NCBI GenBank assembly: GCA_025774845.1
Contig: JALGZP010000017.1
Location: forward strand, 1-61,751
Length of the DNA: 61,751 nt
DNA from: a bacterium
GTDB taxonomy: Bacteria; Arandabacterota; Arandabacteria; Arandabacterales; Arandabacteraceae
Reading direction: 5' to 3'
How positions within the stretch are numbered: position 1 is the stretch's first letter; every line of letters begins with the position of its first letter. This document shows positions 35,041 to 45,000 of this stretch, piece by piece. The position numbers and the translations under genes are program-made. The notes beneath the pieces were generated by a model. It saw nothing but the letters and a program-made list of their open reading frames with translations, ran no database searches and had not been told where the DNA came from.

Positions 35041-36234
35041 CTATCTCAAGAGCCATCTGGCCGGATCAAGCGGCTCCTTGCCCTGTCTTATCTCGAAGTG
35101 AAGAACAGCACCCTCGGGGGTGCTTGTCTCACCGATGAACCCTATCGCATCGCCCTCGTTAACGTCATAACCGGCACCAACGAGAAGCGATTCGAGATGC
35201 CCGTAAAGTGTATAGAACCCATCTCCATGGCTTATAACGATACCGTTTCCGAAGCCGGACAGTGCGCCTGCAAAACTCACCGTCCCCGTCGCGACGGTTC
35301 GTACTTTGCTTCCGGGTAGAGCTCTTATGTTGATTCCGTTGTTCCTTATTATCGTTCCGAACCGCGGGTGCGTTTCAACACCGAACCCCGACACCACCTC
35401 TCCCTCACACGGCCACATCAGCTTCCCCATCCGTCCACCGAAAGCCGTTCCAGCATATCGAACGTCTTCCCGTCTCTCCTCAAGCCGGCCAAGCAGCGCC
35501 TCAAGGTTGTCGCTTGCTTCCTCAAGCTTGTTCGCAAGGTTCTCATAGTAATATCGCTTTTCTTTAAGTTGCCTCACAAGCGCATCCCGTTCCTCACGCT
35601 TCAGCTCAAGGTTGCGGGTTTCCCCCTGCACTTCACGCTCAACACCTTCGATTCTGGCCTTCTTAGCCTCTATATGCTCCCTCAGTACGCGCCGCGTCTC
35701 GACCCGTCGCTCAAAGACCGACATTATCTCTCTATCGTGATCTGCAACAACTGAAAGATAATAGATTCGCTTAGCAAGATCAGCAAAAGTCTTTGACATC
35801 AGAACCACTTCCATCATCTCACCCCTGCCGAACTTGTATATCGCTTCCACCCGCTTGCTCAGAAGATCACTCGCCTGCCGGAAGGAACTCTCGGCAACCG
35901 CAAGATCCTGACCGGCGATCTCCAGATCCTGAAGCAGTACAGCCTTCTGCTGTCCGAGCTTTAACAGCAGGTCCTGGTTTATCCGTATTTCCTCGGTGAT
36001 CCGTTCCATATCACCGAGTAAATCGTGTTCCCGGCCGGCCAGTTCGGCGGCTTTTTGTTTCTTGTCCCTGAGATCCTTCCTTATGCGCTGGATCTCCTCT
36101 TCCTTCTGCTTCATCTCCTCTTCGATCTCTTCCCGGGACGGTATCGCTTCCTCCTGTGCCTGACAGGGTGAAAGCGAAAACCCTATTCCGAATGCGATCA
36201 CGAAGATCAGACATGTTTTCGTGGGTAGTCTCAA
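35041..36234 (-). CDS. EnvC-like coiled-coil protein with degenerate LytM (M23) domain
   Basis: A 397-residue exported protein: signal peptide ending around A-Q-A-Q, then about 230 residues of coiled coil in two segments separated by a break near G-R-G-E-M-M-E-V-V, then a LytM domain. The metal and catalytic positions of active LytM enzymes are changed: the H-x3-D motif reads N298-x3-N302 and the first His of H-x-H is V377, while H346 and H379 remain. That is the pattern of EnvC/NlpD amidase activators, not hydrolases. TTG 36234 is the start: TTGA overlaps the ftsX stop and GAGGAG is upstream. Its position right after ftsEX fits an EnvC role, with FtsEX controlling it during septal wall splitting. 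Confidence 0.88.
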   Translation of the reverse strand: MRLPTKTCLIFVIAFGIGFSLSPCQAQEEAIPSREEIEEEMKQKEEEIQRIRKDLRDKKQKAAELAGREHDLLGDMERITEEIRINQDLLLKLGQQKAVLLQDLEIAGQDLAVAESSFRQASDLLSKRVEAIYKFGRGEMMEVVLMSKTFADLAKRIYYLSVVADHDREIMSVFERRVETRRVLREHIEAKKARIEGVEREVQGETRNLELKREERDALVRQLKEKRYYYENLANKLEEASDNLEALLGRLEERREDVRYAGTAFGGRMGKLMWPCEGEVVSGFGVETHPRFGTIIRNNGINIRALPGSKVRTVATGTVSFAGALSGFGNGIVISHGDGFYTLYGHLESLLVGAGYDVNEGDAIGFIGETSTPEGAVLHFEIRQGKEPLDPARWLLR

Positions 36235-37085
36235 TGTTCCGATTTCTCCTCGAGGAAGGACCTCACGGAGACCCAGCTGCCTATTGCAGCGACCATCACG
36301 CCGAAGACAACGAAGAAGACGACCATCTCCCAGGGCATGAAGGTGGCCTGGGAGACTTTCACCGCAACCGCCCGGTAGCCGACATAGAGAACCAGGAATG
36401 AAAAGCATACCGATAGCGCGCCGTGTATAACCCCCTCGATCAGGAATGGGGCCATGATGAAAAGATCCGTCGCACCTACAAGTTTAAGGAGTCTTATCAT
36501 TTCCTTCCGCGCAAACACCGTGAGCCTGACCGTATACGACACGGTCACAACTGCGGCGACTCCGACAATCAGCCCGACCACGATGTCCACGATGGCGAAG
36601 ACTCTGACCATCTTCTCAAGTATCGTGATCCACCCCCTGCCATAGCTGATATCCTCCACCCCGTGCAGTTTCTCAATTCGCTCCGCCACCCCGACCACCC
36701 GGTCTTTAAGCCTATACTGGGGTTTCAGGGTTATCTCAAGTGAGGCCGGAAGCGGGTTCTCATCCATCGCATCGAGAATATGACTCCTTGACCCGAATTC
36801 CTCCTTCAGCCGTTCTAGTGCTGTCTCCGGAGCCACATAGCGCATATTCTCGATGAAAGGAATCGCTTCGATCTCAGTCATAAGTGAATCCACGCCGGCC
36901 TGCGAAATCCTCTCATCAAGAAACGCGACGATTTCGACCTTCCCGTGCGCGAATTTCAGAACCTCGCGGAGGTTGGCCGTCGCCACCAGGAAGATCCCGA
37001 AAATCAGCAAAGAGCATGTGATTATGATTATGCAGGCAACCGACATGAACCCTGCACGCTTCATCCCTGAAAGGGCTTGATTCAT
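36231..37085 (-). CDS. ftsX: Cell division permease FtsX
   Basis: A 284-residue membrane protein with the FtsX plan: short N-terminus, helix 1 at about residues 14-36, a large periplasmic loop (36-160) containing I-P-F-I-E-N-M-R-Y-V-A-P-E-T-A and L-P-A-S-L-E-I, and three more helices in a FtsX/MacB core. With FtsE it forms an ABC-type complex at the septum that regulates EnvC or similar amidase activators. The ATG (37085) lies inside the ftsE stop as ATGA, so coupling is strong; the alternative GTG 37094 is less likely. The following EnvC-like gene overlaps its stop. Confidence 0.93.
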   Translation of the reverse strand: MNQALSGMKRAGFMSVACIIIITCSLLIFGIFLVATANLREVLKFAHGKVEIVAFLDERISQAGVDSLMTEIEAIPFIENMRYVAPETALERLKEEFGSRSHILDAMDENPLPASLEITLKPQYRLKDRVVGVAERIEKLHGVEDISYGRGWITILEKMVRVFAIVDIVVGLIVGVAAVVTVSYTVRLTVFARKEMIRLLKLVGATDLFIMAPFLIEGVIHGALSVCFSFLVLYVGYRAVAVKVSQATFMPWEMVVFFVVFGVMVAAIGSWVSVRSFLEEKSEH

Positions 37086-37762
37086 GTGATACACTGGTCC
37101 GGCCCCCTGTCTTCCGCGATTTTACCTTCCTCGATTTTGATCACCCTCTTGCCAAGCCATTCGGCATGCCGAAGATCATGTGTTGCGACGAGTACCGATG
37201 TGCCGCCCCTGTTGATGTCGAGGAGAAGATCGAAAATCTGTTCGGATGTCTCCGGATCAAGATTCCCGGTCGGCTCGTCCGCAAGCAGGATCGCAGGCCT
37301 CAGCGCCATCGCACGCGCTATGGCGACCCGCTGCTGTTCACCGCCCGAGAGTTTCGGTGGGAACTGATGTCGCTTCGATGCAAGCCCGACGGAGTAGAGC
37401 ACGCTGTTGGCCCGTTTTCTGATATCGGCTTCTCTTCGGCCGGCCGCCCTCAGCGGGAGGCAGACGTTCTCAAATGCCGTGAGTTCCTTCAGGAGCCTGA
37501 ACTCCTGAAAGACGACTCCGACCTGTCTCCTGAGTAACGCGGTACGCTTGCGGCTAAGCGAGGCCGAACTGAACTCCCCGACGACGACTTCGCCACCGGA
37601 GGGGCGTTCACCCATGTAGATCATCTTGAGGAGTGTCGTCTTCCCGGCCCCGGAAGGCCCGATCACGAAGGCGAATTCCCCCTTCTCCACCGACAGACTG
37701 ATGGATTCAAGGGCGGTTCCCTCCTTATAGATCTTGCTCACGTTTTTGAATTCAACCAGCAT
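37082..37762 (-). CDS. ftsE: Cell division ATP-binding protein FtsE
   Basis: A 226-residue ABC ATPase of normal length. Walker A is G-P-S-G-A-G-K-T, the Q-loop lies near F-Q-E-F, the signature is L-S-G-G-E-Q-Q-R, and Walker B with the D-loop reads L-L-A-D-E-P-T-G-N-L-D. It powers the FtsX complex rather than a transport substrate. It overlaps pdxA by 11 bases and ftsX by 4 (ATGA). Confidence 0.95.
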   Translation of the reverse strand: MLVEFKNVSKIYKEGTALESISLSVEKGEFAFVIGPSGAGKTTLLKMIYMGERPSGGEVVVGEFSSASLSRKRTALLRRQVGVVFQEFRLLKELTAFENVCLPLRAAGRREADIRKRANSVLYSVGLASKRHQFPPKLSGGEQQRVAIARAMALRPAILLADEPTGNLDPETSEQIFDLLLDINRGGTSVLVATHDLRHAEWLGKRVIKIEEGKIAEDRGPDQCIT

Positions 37763-38747
37763 GTCTTAACCTCTTTGCTATTCTGACACATTCGAGAGTT
37801 GCTTTCACCATGCTCTTCTCGGAAGCAGGACATTTACCGGCGATGTCAAATGCCGTACCGTGTCCCGGAGAAGTCCTCACGCACGGAACCCCGATCGTGA
37901 TGTTGACCACATCATCGTGTCCCCGTTGCCTGAGTGGTATCATACCCTGGTCATGATACATAGCAACGATGGCATCAAATCCGTCGGCAAAAGCCGGCCT
38001 ATAAATGGAATCGGCAGGATACGGACCGTCTGCACAAATACCTTGATCCCGCGCCATTTGGACAGCCGGTTCTATTATGTTCTTTTCCTCACGCCCCACG
38101 CGGCCACCCTCACCGCAATGAGGATTGAGACAGGCCACCCCGATACGTGCATCGGGGATACCCATATACAGATTGAGGTAATCACGGGTCAGTTTGATTG
38201 TCGTCAAGAGACCCCGTTTCGTTAACCGGCGCGCAACCGAGCGTAGCGCCACGTGGCTTGTCGCAAACACTATGCGCAGATTCCCCCGCAGAATCATCAT
38301 TCCGTATGTCTCGCTACCCGTAAGTCTTGCGATCAGCTCAGTATGCCCGACCATGCCGTAGCCTGCAAGCGCGAGTGATTCCTTTGAAACTGGGGCCGTG
38401 ACTAGGCCTGCAACATCGCCGGAAACAGCGAGCCGCACAGCTTCTTCGACAGCTCTACCCGCAACGAGTCCGGCCACGCGTGACGATCTGCCCATGGTGG
38501 GTCTTCCCGGGACCCGTGCCACATCAAGTACGGCAACACTCTCGTCCGCACGGCGCCTGAGCGTCGCCGAGCCCTTGAGTTTCACCTTGATCCCGGTACG
38601 GCGGGCGAGGCCCCGAAGAAATCGGGAATCCCCGACTATCACGGGTTCGCAGACCTTGTTTACGGAGGGACTGCAGGCCGCCCTCAGCGATATCTCGGGT
38701 CCGATCCCGCCTATGTCACCCATACAGAACGCAATTCGAGGTTTCAT
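37752..38747 (-). CDS. pdxA: 4-hydroxythreonine-4-phosphate dehydrogenase PdxA
   Basis: A 331-residue protein with PdxA landmarks: M-G-D-I-G-G-I-G-P-E near the N-terminus, a T-A-P-V-S-K-E segment, G-H-T-E-L-I-A, N-P-H-C-G-E-G-G, and Y-H-D-Q-G-M-I-P. The His residues bind the catalytic metal. It oxidises 4-phosphohydroxythreonine with NAD in DXP-dependent vitamin B6 synthesis, giving the precursor used by PdxJ (gene at 3492). The second of two ATG codons is chosen because GAGG is 7 bases upstream of it. It lies between an S4 protein gene and ftsE. Confidence 0.95.
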   Translation of the reverse strand: MKPRIAFCMGDIGGIGPEISLRAACSPSVNKVCEPVIVGDSRFLRGLARRTGIKVKLKGSATLRRRADESVAVLDVARVPGRPTMGRSSRVAGLVAGRAVEEAVRLAVSGDVAGLVTAPVSKESLALAGYGMVGHTELIARLTGSETYGMMILRGNLRIVFATSHVALRSVARRLTKRGLLTTIKLTRDYLNLYMGIPDARIGVACLNPHCGEGGRVGREEKNIIEPAVQMARDQGICADGPYPADSIYRPAFADGFDAIVAMYHDQGMIPLRQRGHDDVVNITIGVPCVRTSPGHGTAFDIAGKCPASEKSMVKATLECVRIAKRLRHAG

Positions 38748-38777
38748 CATCCATCCTCAGGTGCGGGCAGGGTGGTT

Positions 38778-39047
38778 TCAGGAGAGCGGATCTCGTTGCT
38801 CACGGTCTATGATCCTGTAGAACCCTTCCCCGGATGTGCGTTTGTAGTTTCTGCCGGGAAGGCTGAGCACCTCGATCTCAAGGAACTCATCTCGGAGGTC
38901 AAGTGTGATGATCCGGCCACAGTCGATCTCCTTGCCCGCTTTGGCCTTCCTCCCATCCACACTGACGGAGCCTTTGTCACAGATCTCTTTGGCAAGAGAT
39001 CTCTGCTTTATCACGCCGGTTCGCTTCAGGAAAATATCAAGTCGCAA
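38778..39047 (-). CDS. S4-domain RNA-binding protein (RqcP/Hsp15-like)
   Basis: An 89-residue protein with an S4 fold: M-R-L-D-I-F-L-K-R-T start, R-S-L-A-K-E-I-C-D-K-G-S-V-S-V-D-G-R-K and a final strand with I-I-T-L-D-L. The size and motif order fit RqcP/Hsp15 proteins, which bind the large ribosomal subunit during rescue of stalled chains. Start codon is TTG 39047 with GGAAG upstream. It lies 17 bases after the SurA-like gene. The specific family member is a likely but not certain assignment. Confidence 0.8.
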   Translation of the reverse strand: MRLDIFLKRTGVIKQRSLAKEICDKGSVSVDGRKAKAGKEIDCGRIITLDLRDEFLEIEVLSLPGRNYKRTSGEGFYRIIDREQRDPLS

Positions 39048-39064
39048 GATTCAGTACTTCCGGT

Positions 39065-40357
39065 TCAGAACTCAAGTCTCTTGACGTATATCTCCTCTCT
39101 TGCCTCCTCAATCCACTCCGCGAAAAGCGTCTCTCTCCTCCTTGTTTCAACAACACCCCTGATCCACTCCCTCGCCTCTTCAAAACTCGGTCTCCGGCTC
39201 GCCGACCTGGCCATCAGTTTCAGGATCTGGAAACCGAACCGGGTTCTGATCACACCGGACACATCGCCGGGATCCAGGCCCTCCAGCCCCCTACTGTAGG
39301 CATCCTCCAGTGCGGAGACCTCCACCTGCCCGACATAGCCACCCTCTTCCTTCGTATCCTCATCATCGCTGTATTGTCTCGCGAGCGATTCAAAACTCTC
39401 ACCCGACGCGGCACGTGCCTGCACCTCATCCGCGAGGTCGGCCGCCATCAGGGTATCCCCCCTGTCAGGCTGCAGTCTGACGAATATGTGTCTCAGCCGG
39501 TATTTGTCCTCTTGCCTCTCATCGAGTTTTACGATCTCGTATCCGTAGCGTGTCCGTATCGGCTCTGATACCTGTCCGGGTTCAAGACCAACCGCGATCT
39601 CGCCTATCTCCCCCTGAAGATCATCGAGTGGAACAAGTCCGATCATACCACCGCTATCGCGTGTCAATATGTCATCCGACATTTCCGCCGCCACGCTTTC
39701 AAATGGCTCGTTTGCCTTGACCCTCATTACAATCCGGTCGACCTTGCCGGCAGCCTCCGCTTCACGCTCGGCGGAGATCTTGGGGATAATTATGATATGG
39801 GAAAGACCTACCGCCTCCGGTAGCCCCGGGATTGAGTCGTACTTGGTCTCGTAGAAGTCGAGAATGTCGGTCTCAGCTACCTGTATCTCACCGAATTCCT
39901 GCCTCATGAACCTCGATACCAGGAGTTGCTCTTCGATGTCTTTCCTGTAGCGAGTTTTGAACCCTTTCATGGTGATGCCCTGCCGTTCAAGCTCCCCCAG
40001 AAATGCGCTCTCGGACCCTGCACTTGCGATCATCTCGCCGAGCCACTGGTCGAGCGCATCCTCAACATCCGTTCTGGTCACCTCGATCTCCAGGTCCCTC
40101 GCCTTGGCGATCACTATTCTTCGATCGATGACGCTTTCAAGCAGAGCCTCTCTCATCATCTCAACCTCGGTCGAATCTTCGGGCATCGGATCACCCCTCA
40201 CACTTCGCAGGTAGAGATCCTCGGCCAGGGCTCCGTCGACGTCGCTCAGAAAGATCGGATCCTCATCGACGATCGCGACGATGCGATCCACGAGTTCTTC
40301 TGCAGCTATGGTTGTCGCCAGGAGCAGTGCTATCAGGAATACGATGCGTGTTCTCAA
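39065..40357 (-). CDS. SurA-like periplasmic peptidyl-prolyl isomerase
   Basis: A 430-residue exported protein: signal peptide, a SurA N-terminal helical domain (about residues 20-170, starting V-D-R-I-V-A-I-V-D-E-D-P-I), and two rotamase (parvulin) domains around 175-275 and 280-385, with R-D-S-G-G-M-I-G and E-E-G-G-Y-V-G loops. It should help outer-membrane proteins fold. The start is TTG, overlapping the stop of the lipoprotein PPIase as TTGA. Its closest neighbour is a second PPIase, so two chaperones are made together. Confidence 0.88.
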   Translation of the reverse strand: MRTRIVFLIALLLATTIAAEELVDRIVAIVDEDPIFLSDVDGALAEDLYLRSVRGDPMPEDSTEVEMMREALLESVIDRRIVIAKARDLEIEVTRTDVEDALDQWLGEMIASAGSESAFLGELERQGITMKGFKTRYRKDIEEQLLVSRFMRQEFGEIQVAETDILDFYETKYDSIPGLPEAVGLSHIIIIPKISAEREAEAAGKVDRIVMRVKANEPFESVAAEMSDDILTRDSGGMIGLVPLDDLQGEIGEIAVGLEPGQVSEPIRTRYGYEIVKLDERQEDKYRLRHIFVRLQPDRGDTLMAADLADEVQARAASGESFESLARQYSDDEDTKEEGGYVGQVEVSALEDAYSRGLEGLDPGDVSGVIRTRFGFQILKLMARSASRRPSFEEAREWIRGVVETRRRETLFAEWIEEAREEIYVKRLEF

Positions 40358-42063
40358 CCCTCCAGCCCCCTCAGTTCCACGAACTTGATCTGTGCCAGGA
40401 CATCAGGGTAGATCACGACGTCGAGCTCCTCCATCTTCTCTCGCAGCCACCCACCAAAGGTCCTGTCTTGCTCGACCTGGAGCATGGTCTGGCTCAGCAT
40501 CTCCCGGACCTCCTCGAACTCGAGCGGCCGCGATTCAATCTTCTGAACGATTTTCAGCACCATATGGCCATCCGGCCCAAACCCCGGAGGGACCATAAGC
40601 GGCTCGGAATAAGCTCCGGTATCAAGCGTCATCACAAGATCCTCTATCTCCGGAAATTGCTCGAGCTGCCTCTGGTAAAGGGTCCTTCCGATCTTCCCGC
40701 CGTTCTTTGCCGTCGCGGCGTCTATCGATTTGTCACGAGCCAGGTCCTCGAATTTCGAACCTGCCACAAGAGCATCATAGACCTGTTGGGCCTCATCTGC
40801 GGAACTAAGGATTATGATCGCAAGATCAGCTCCCGCTTCCGAGTAAAGCTCCGCCTTCTTCGCCTCGTAGAAGGCTCCGAGGCTGTCCTCATTCACCTCG
40901 GTACCTGAGATCAGCCGCTGATGCATCTCTGTAACGATCCGCTCTTCGACGGCTCTCTCTGCAGCCTTCACAGCTTCGGGGTCCTTGTCATAACCCTCGG
41001 TACGGATCTCCAGACCCCAGAGCTCCCCGGTTATGAAGTCCCTGATCACCGAAGTTACTGCCTCGGCATCTGTCCCGAACGCCGGGCGGAAATACTCGTT
41101 CTGTGTCTTGACTCTCTCGGCGTAGTCTCTTACCTCCCACTCTCCACCGTCGAAGGTTGCCACCGTCCTGCCCAGATCCTCATCCGAGAACTCCGGCACC
41201 TCTCCCGGTGGATCGTTCTCCGAATCGTAGATAGCTACCGTCTTTGCGACAATCATATCAACGACATCATCCTTGAAAGCGAGATTGTATTTCGCCCGTA
41301 ATTCTTCAGCCACGTCCCTCTGCAGCATGCTCTCCTTGCGCATCCTCGCCAGTGACTCAAGACCGCTGCGCGCCGACTCGAAATCCGGCTGTTCAACCGG
41401 CTGTTTGTCAAACAGTTTGACCATGATATAGTAGCCGCCATAGCTGATCGGCTCGCTGACCTCACCAGGGGACATCATCATCAACATGTCTTCCACTTCT
41501 GCCGGCAGGGTGCCCAGGGCCCTTGTCCCGATGTCCCCGCCCTGATCGCGGGTAGCATCAACCGAGAAGATCGAAGCAAGTCCGCTGAAATCCTCACCCT
41601 TCTCGATCCTCTCATGGATGTGCCCGGCAAGATTGGCCGATCTGACGAATATCCATCCGATGTGATAGGAATAGCGCTGACGTGAGAAGATATCCCGGAG
41701 ATCGTCGTCGGTCAAATCCACTTGTGATCTTATTCGATCCTCGTAAAACACCTGCCACGCAGACGATCGAAGTGTGCTCTGCCCCAGCTCAACCACTTCC
41801 GGGTTCCTGTCGAGACCGACACTCCGTGCCTCCCTGTAAAGCAGCTCCTTGCTGACCACGTCTCTGGCAAACTGCTCTTTCTCATCGATTGTTACGAGAT
41901 CCGGCCTGGCATCCCGCGATATCGCGAGATATTCGTCCTTCAGCATTCCCGCCGTGATGACGTCATCACCGATCCTTGCGGCAACCTTCTCATCCGTCTT
42001 GCCGCACGACAGGGAAATACAGATAGCTCCAATGATACAAACCGCTAAGACGTTTTTCCTCAT
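40354..42063 (-). CDS. Parvulin-type PPIase lipoprotein
   Basis: A 569-residue lipoprotein with lipobox S-L-S-C at residue 20 and two parvulin-like domains: one near residues 125-230 (with D-Q-G-G-D-I-G-T-R-A-L-G) and one near 430-530 (K-N-G-G-K-I-G-R-T). The N-terminus has a SurA-type helical region. GGAGG precedes the ATG. It is followed directly by the SurA-like gene with a 4-base TTGA overlap. It is likely anchored to the periplasmic leaflet and acts on unfolded exported proteins. Confidence 0.87.
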   Translation of the reverse strand: MRKNVLAVCIIGAICISLSCGKTDEKVAARIGDDVITAGMLKDEYLAISRDARPDLVTIDEKEQFARDVVSKELLYREARSVGLDRNPEVVELGQSTLRSSAWQVFYEDRIRSQVDLTDDDLRDIFSRQRYSYHIGWIFVRSANLAGHIHERIEKGEDFSGLASIFSVDATRDQGGDIGTRALGTLPAEVEDMLMMMSPGEVSEPISYGGYYIMVKLFDKQPVEQPDFESARSGLESLARMRKESMLQRDVAEELRAKYNLAFKDDVVDMIVAKTVAIYDSENDPPGEVPEFSDEDLGRTVATFDGGEWEVRDYAERVKTQNEYFRPAFGTDAEAVTSVIRDFITGELWGLEIRTEGYDKDPEAVKAAERAVEERIVTEMHQRLISGTEVNEDSLGAFYEAKKAELYSEAGADLAIIILSSADEAQQVYDALVAGSKFEDLARDKSIDAATAKNGGKIGRTLYQRQLEQFPEIEDLVMTLDTGAYSEPLMVPPGFGPDGHMVLKIVQKIESRPLEFEEVREMLSQTMLQVEQDRTFGGWLREKMEELDVVIYPDVLAQIKFVELRGLEG

Positions 42064-42090
42064 GGTTATTTCTCCTCCCTCTGATCCAGA

Positions 42091-45000
42091 TTATAACAGC
42101 CCCAGAAGGGCATTCAACACCTTTCTCGTAATGGCCAGGCGGTCATCATCGCCATCCGGGACCTGTCTCAGCTTTATGCCCGGACGCTCCGCCGCCTGGA
42201 TCTCTATATCTACGCCTGCCTTAACGATATTTTCGATTCCCTCCACGGAAGTCGGCTTATCCTTCGCCGCTTCGAGTATGATCGCGGACTTCTTCACAAC
42301 CACGCGTTCGATGCCCGCCTTGCTCGCCAGAATCCTTATCACCTGGAAACGGAGCAGATTCTTAGCCTGTAGCGGGACCGGTCCGTACCGGTCGACGAGC
42401 TCCAGTTCGAGCTGCTCGATGTCACCCGTCTCACGGGTACCCACAAGCCGCTTGTAGAATATTACCCGTTGTCTGTCATCCTCGACGTAGGTGTTCGGTA
42501 TCAACGCGGAGAGATCGGTCTCAATCTTGGTCTCCGCCCGCGGCTCCACCGGCTCACCTTTGAGCTCTTTGACGGCTTCCTCAAGCAGCTTGCAGTAGAG
42601 GTCGAACCCGACCTCCGCGATATAACCACTCTGCTGGGGCCCCAGGATGTTGCCGGCGCCCCTGATTTCGAGATCCCGCATGGCTATCTTGAAGCCCGAT
42701 CCAAGGTCCGTAAACTCCGTGAGCGTTTTGAGGCGTTTCCGTTGTTCGTCGGTGAGACGCTGCCGCCTGGGAACGAGTAAATACGCATACGCTCTGTGTC
42801 TCGATCTTCCGACCCTGCCCCTCAGCTGATAGAGCTGTGCAAGCCCGAGCGTATCGGCGCGATTGACGATAATCGTATTTACATTGGGGATATCAAGTCC
42901 GGATTCCACGATCATGGTCGAGACAAGGATGTCGAACTCCTTCTCGACGAAATCCAGCATCACCTGTTCGAGCTCCTTCTCCTTCATCTGGCCGTGCGCG
43001 ACACGGATACGTGCCTGCGGCAGGAGAGTTGAAACATGAGCTGCTATGGAAGCGATTGATTCGACCCTGTTATGGACAAAAAAGACCTGACCCCCTCTGT
43101 CCAGTTCTCTTAAGGCCGCACTGACTATCACCTCTTCATCGAACTTGACGACTTCAGTCTCGACGGGCAACCGGTCCTTCGGAGGCGTGTTGATGATTGA
43201 CATGTCCCTTGCCCCCAGAAGCGCCATGTGCAGTGTGCGTGGAATCGGTGTGGCCGTAAGCGTCAGGACATCGAGGGTCGCTCTCAGCTTTTTGAATGTC
43301 TCCTTGTGCGCAACACCGAACCTCTGCTCCTCGTCGATGATCACGAGCCCCAGGTCTTTGATCTCGACATCCTTCTGGATCAGGCGATGCGTACCAATCA
43401 CTATGTCGACCCGTCCCTCCTTGAGGCCTTCTATGATCGCCTTCTGCTCCCGGCGTGACCTGAAGCGGCTTAACATCTCGACGATCACCGGATAGTCAGC
43501 CAGCCGTTCCTTGAATGTATAAAAGTGCTGCTGGGCGAGCACGGTCGTCGGTACAAGCACTGCCACCTGCTTGCCGTCCATCACGGCCTTGAAGGCCGCC
43601 CTTATGGCGACTTCGGTCTTACCGTAACCGACATCACCGCATACGAGACGGTCCATCGGCCGGGAGCTTTCCATGTCGTTCTTGATCTCCCCCGATGCCC
43701 GCAGCTGATCCGGTGTGTCATCATATATAAAGGAGGCTTCAAGTTCCGTTTGCCATCTGCTATCCGGTTTGAATGAATGCCCGGGTCTCGCCCGCCGGAG
43801 CGCATATATCTTTATCAGCTCCTCGGCCATTTCCTTGATCGCCTTCTTTGTTCTCGCCTTGGTGCGTTCCCAGTTTGCCCCACCGAGTTTGCTCAGGGCC
43901 GGCGGCTGGCCGTCCTTGCCGATATACTTTTGCAACAGGTCTATCTGATCGATCGGAACATAGAGTTTGTCACCGCCCTGGTAGTGAACCAACAGACACT
44001 CGGTCTGTCTCCCCTCAACCGTAAGCTCCTGGACTCCGCCGTATTGTCCAATCCCGTGGTTGACATGAACGACAAAGTCACCGACATTGAGCACCCGGTA
44101 GCTCTCGAGCGGGCCTTCACCACGGAAGCGGGGATAACGCGGCTTCCTGGTATATCTTCCGAATATCTCGTGATCGGTTATGACCTTGAGGTGCGCCTCC
44201 GGGTATATGAAACCCTGACGGAGCGATCCCACGCCGACGGTTGTCCCGCCTTCCTCATGAGATACGACTTCCTCCAGGCGCTCCGCCTGACCTACGTTGT
44301 CACACAGGATGAAGGTTTCGTAGCCGGTCTGAAGCGACTCCTCGAGGACCGTATTGAGTACCTTAAGACTCCCCCCGAAAGTTTCGGGACTTCTGAAATC
44401 AAGAGTGTGTGATTCTCCCCCGGCCTTGAGAGCGGAGATTTCAACAACCTTGCCGCCACGAGTCAGGCAGGCGTCCCCGCCGAACGCGCCGAAGACCGAA
44501 TCAGGGTCCGGGAGCCCGTTGGTCCTGCCCTTGCGGTCCTTAAACAACACCCCAGTCTCTTCGAGTATGCCGGTGGACTTTCCCTCGAGTGAATCCCTCT
44601 CCATAAGAACACAGAGCGTACCCTCGGGCAGATATGATGCTATTGTCGAGTCGCTCGAGTAGAAATACGGGGCGTACGCTTCCATTCCATCAAAAAAGAA
44701 CCTGTCCTTGATGTGAAGCACGACATCTTCTATCTGTCTGCCCCTGAGTCGCTTGCCCCTCAGACGACCCAGGAAGCGGTCGATGGCATCCTCGCTCAAG
44801 ACGATTTCCCGGGCGGGAAGAATTCTGAAACTTTCGATGCGGTTTATTGAGCGTTGCGTGATCGGATCGAATTCCCTGATCGACTCAATATCATTACCGA
44901 AAAACTCCACCCGGACCGGATTATCCAGACCCTGCGGGTAGATGTCTATGATTCCGCCGCGTGTTGCAAAGGTTCCTATGTCCTCAACGATCTGTCTCCG

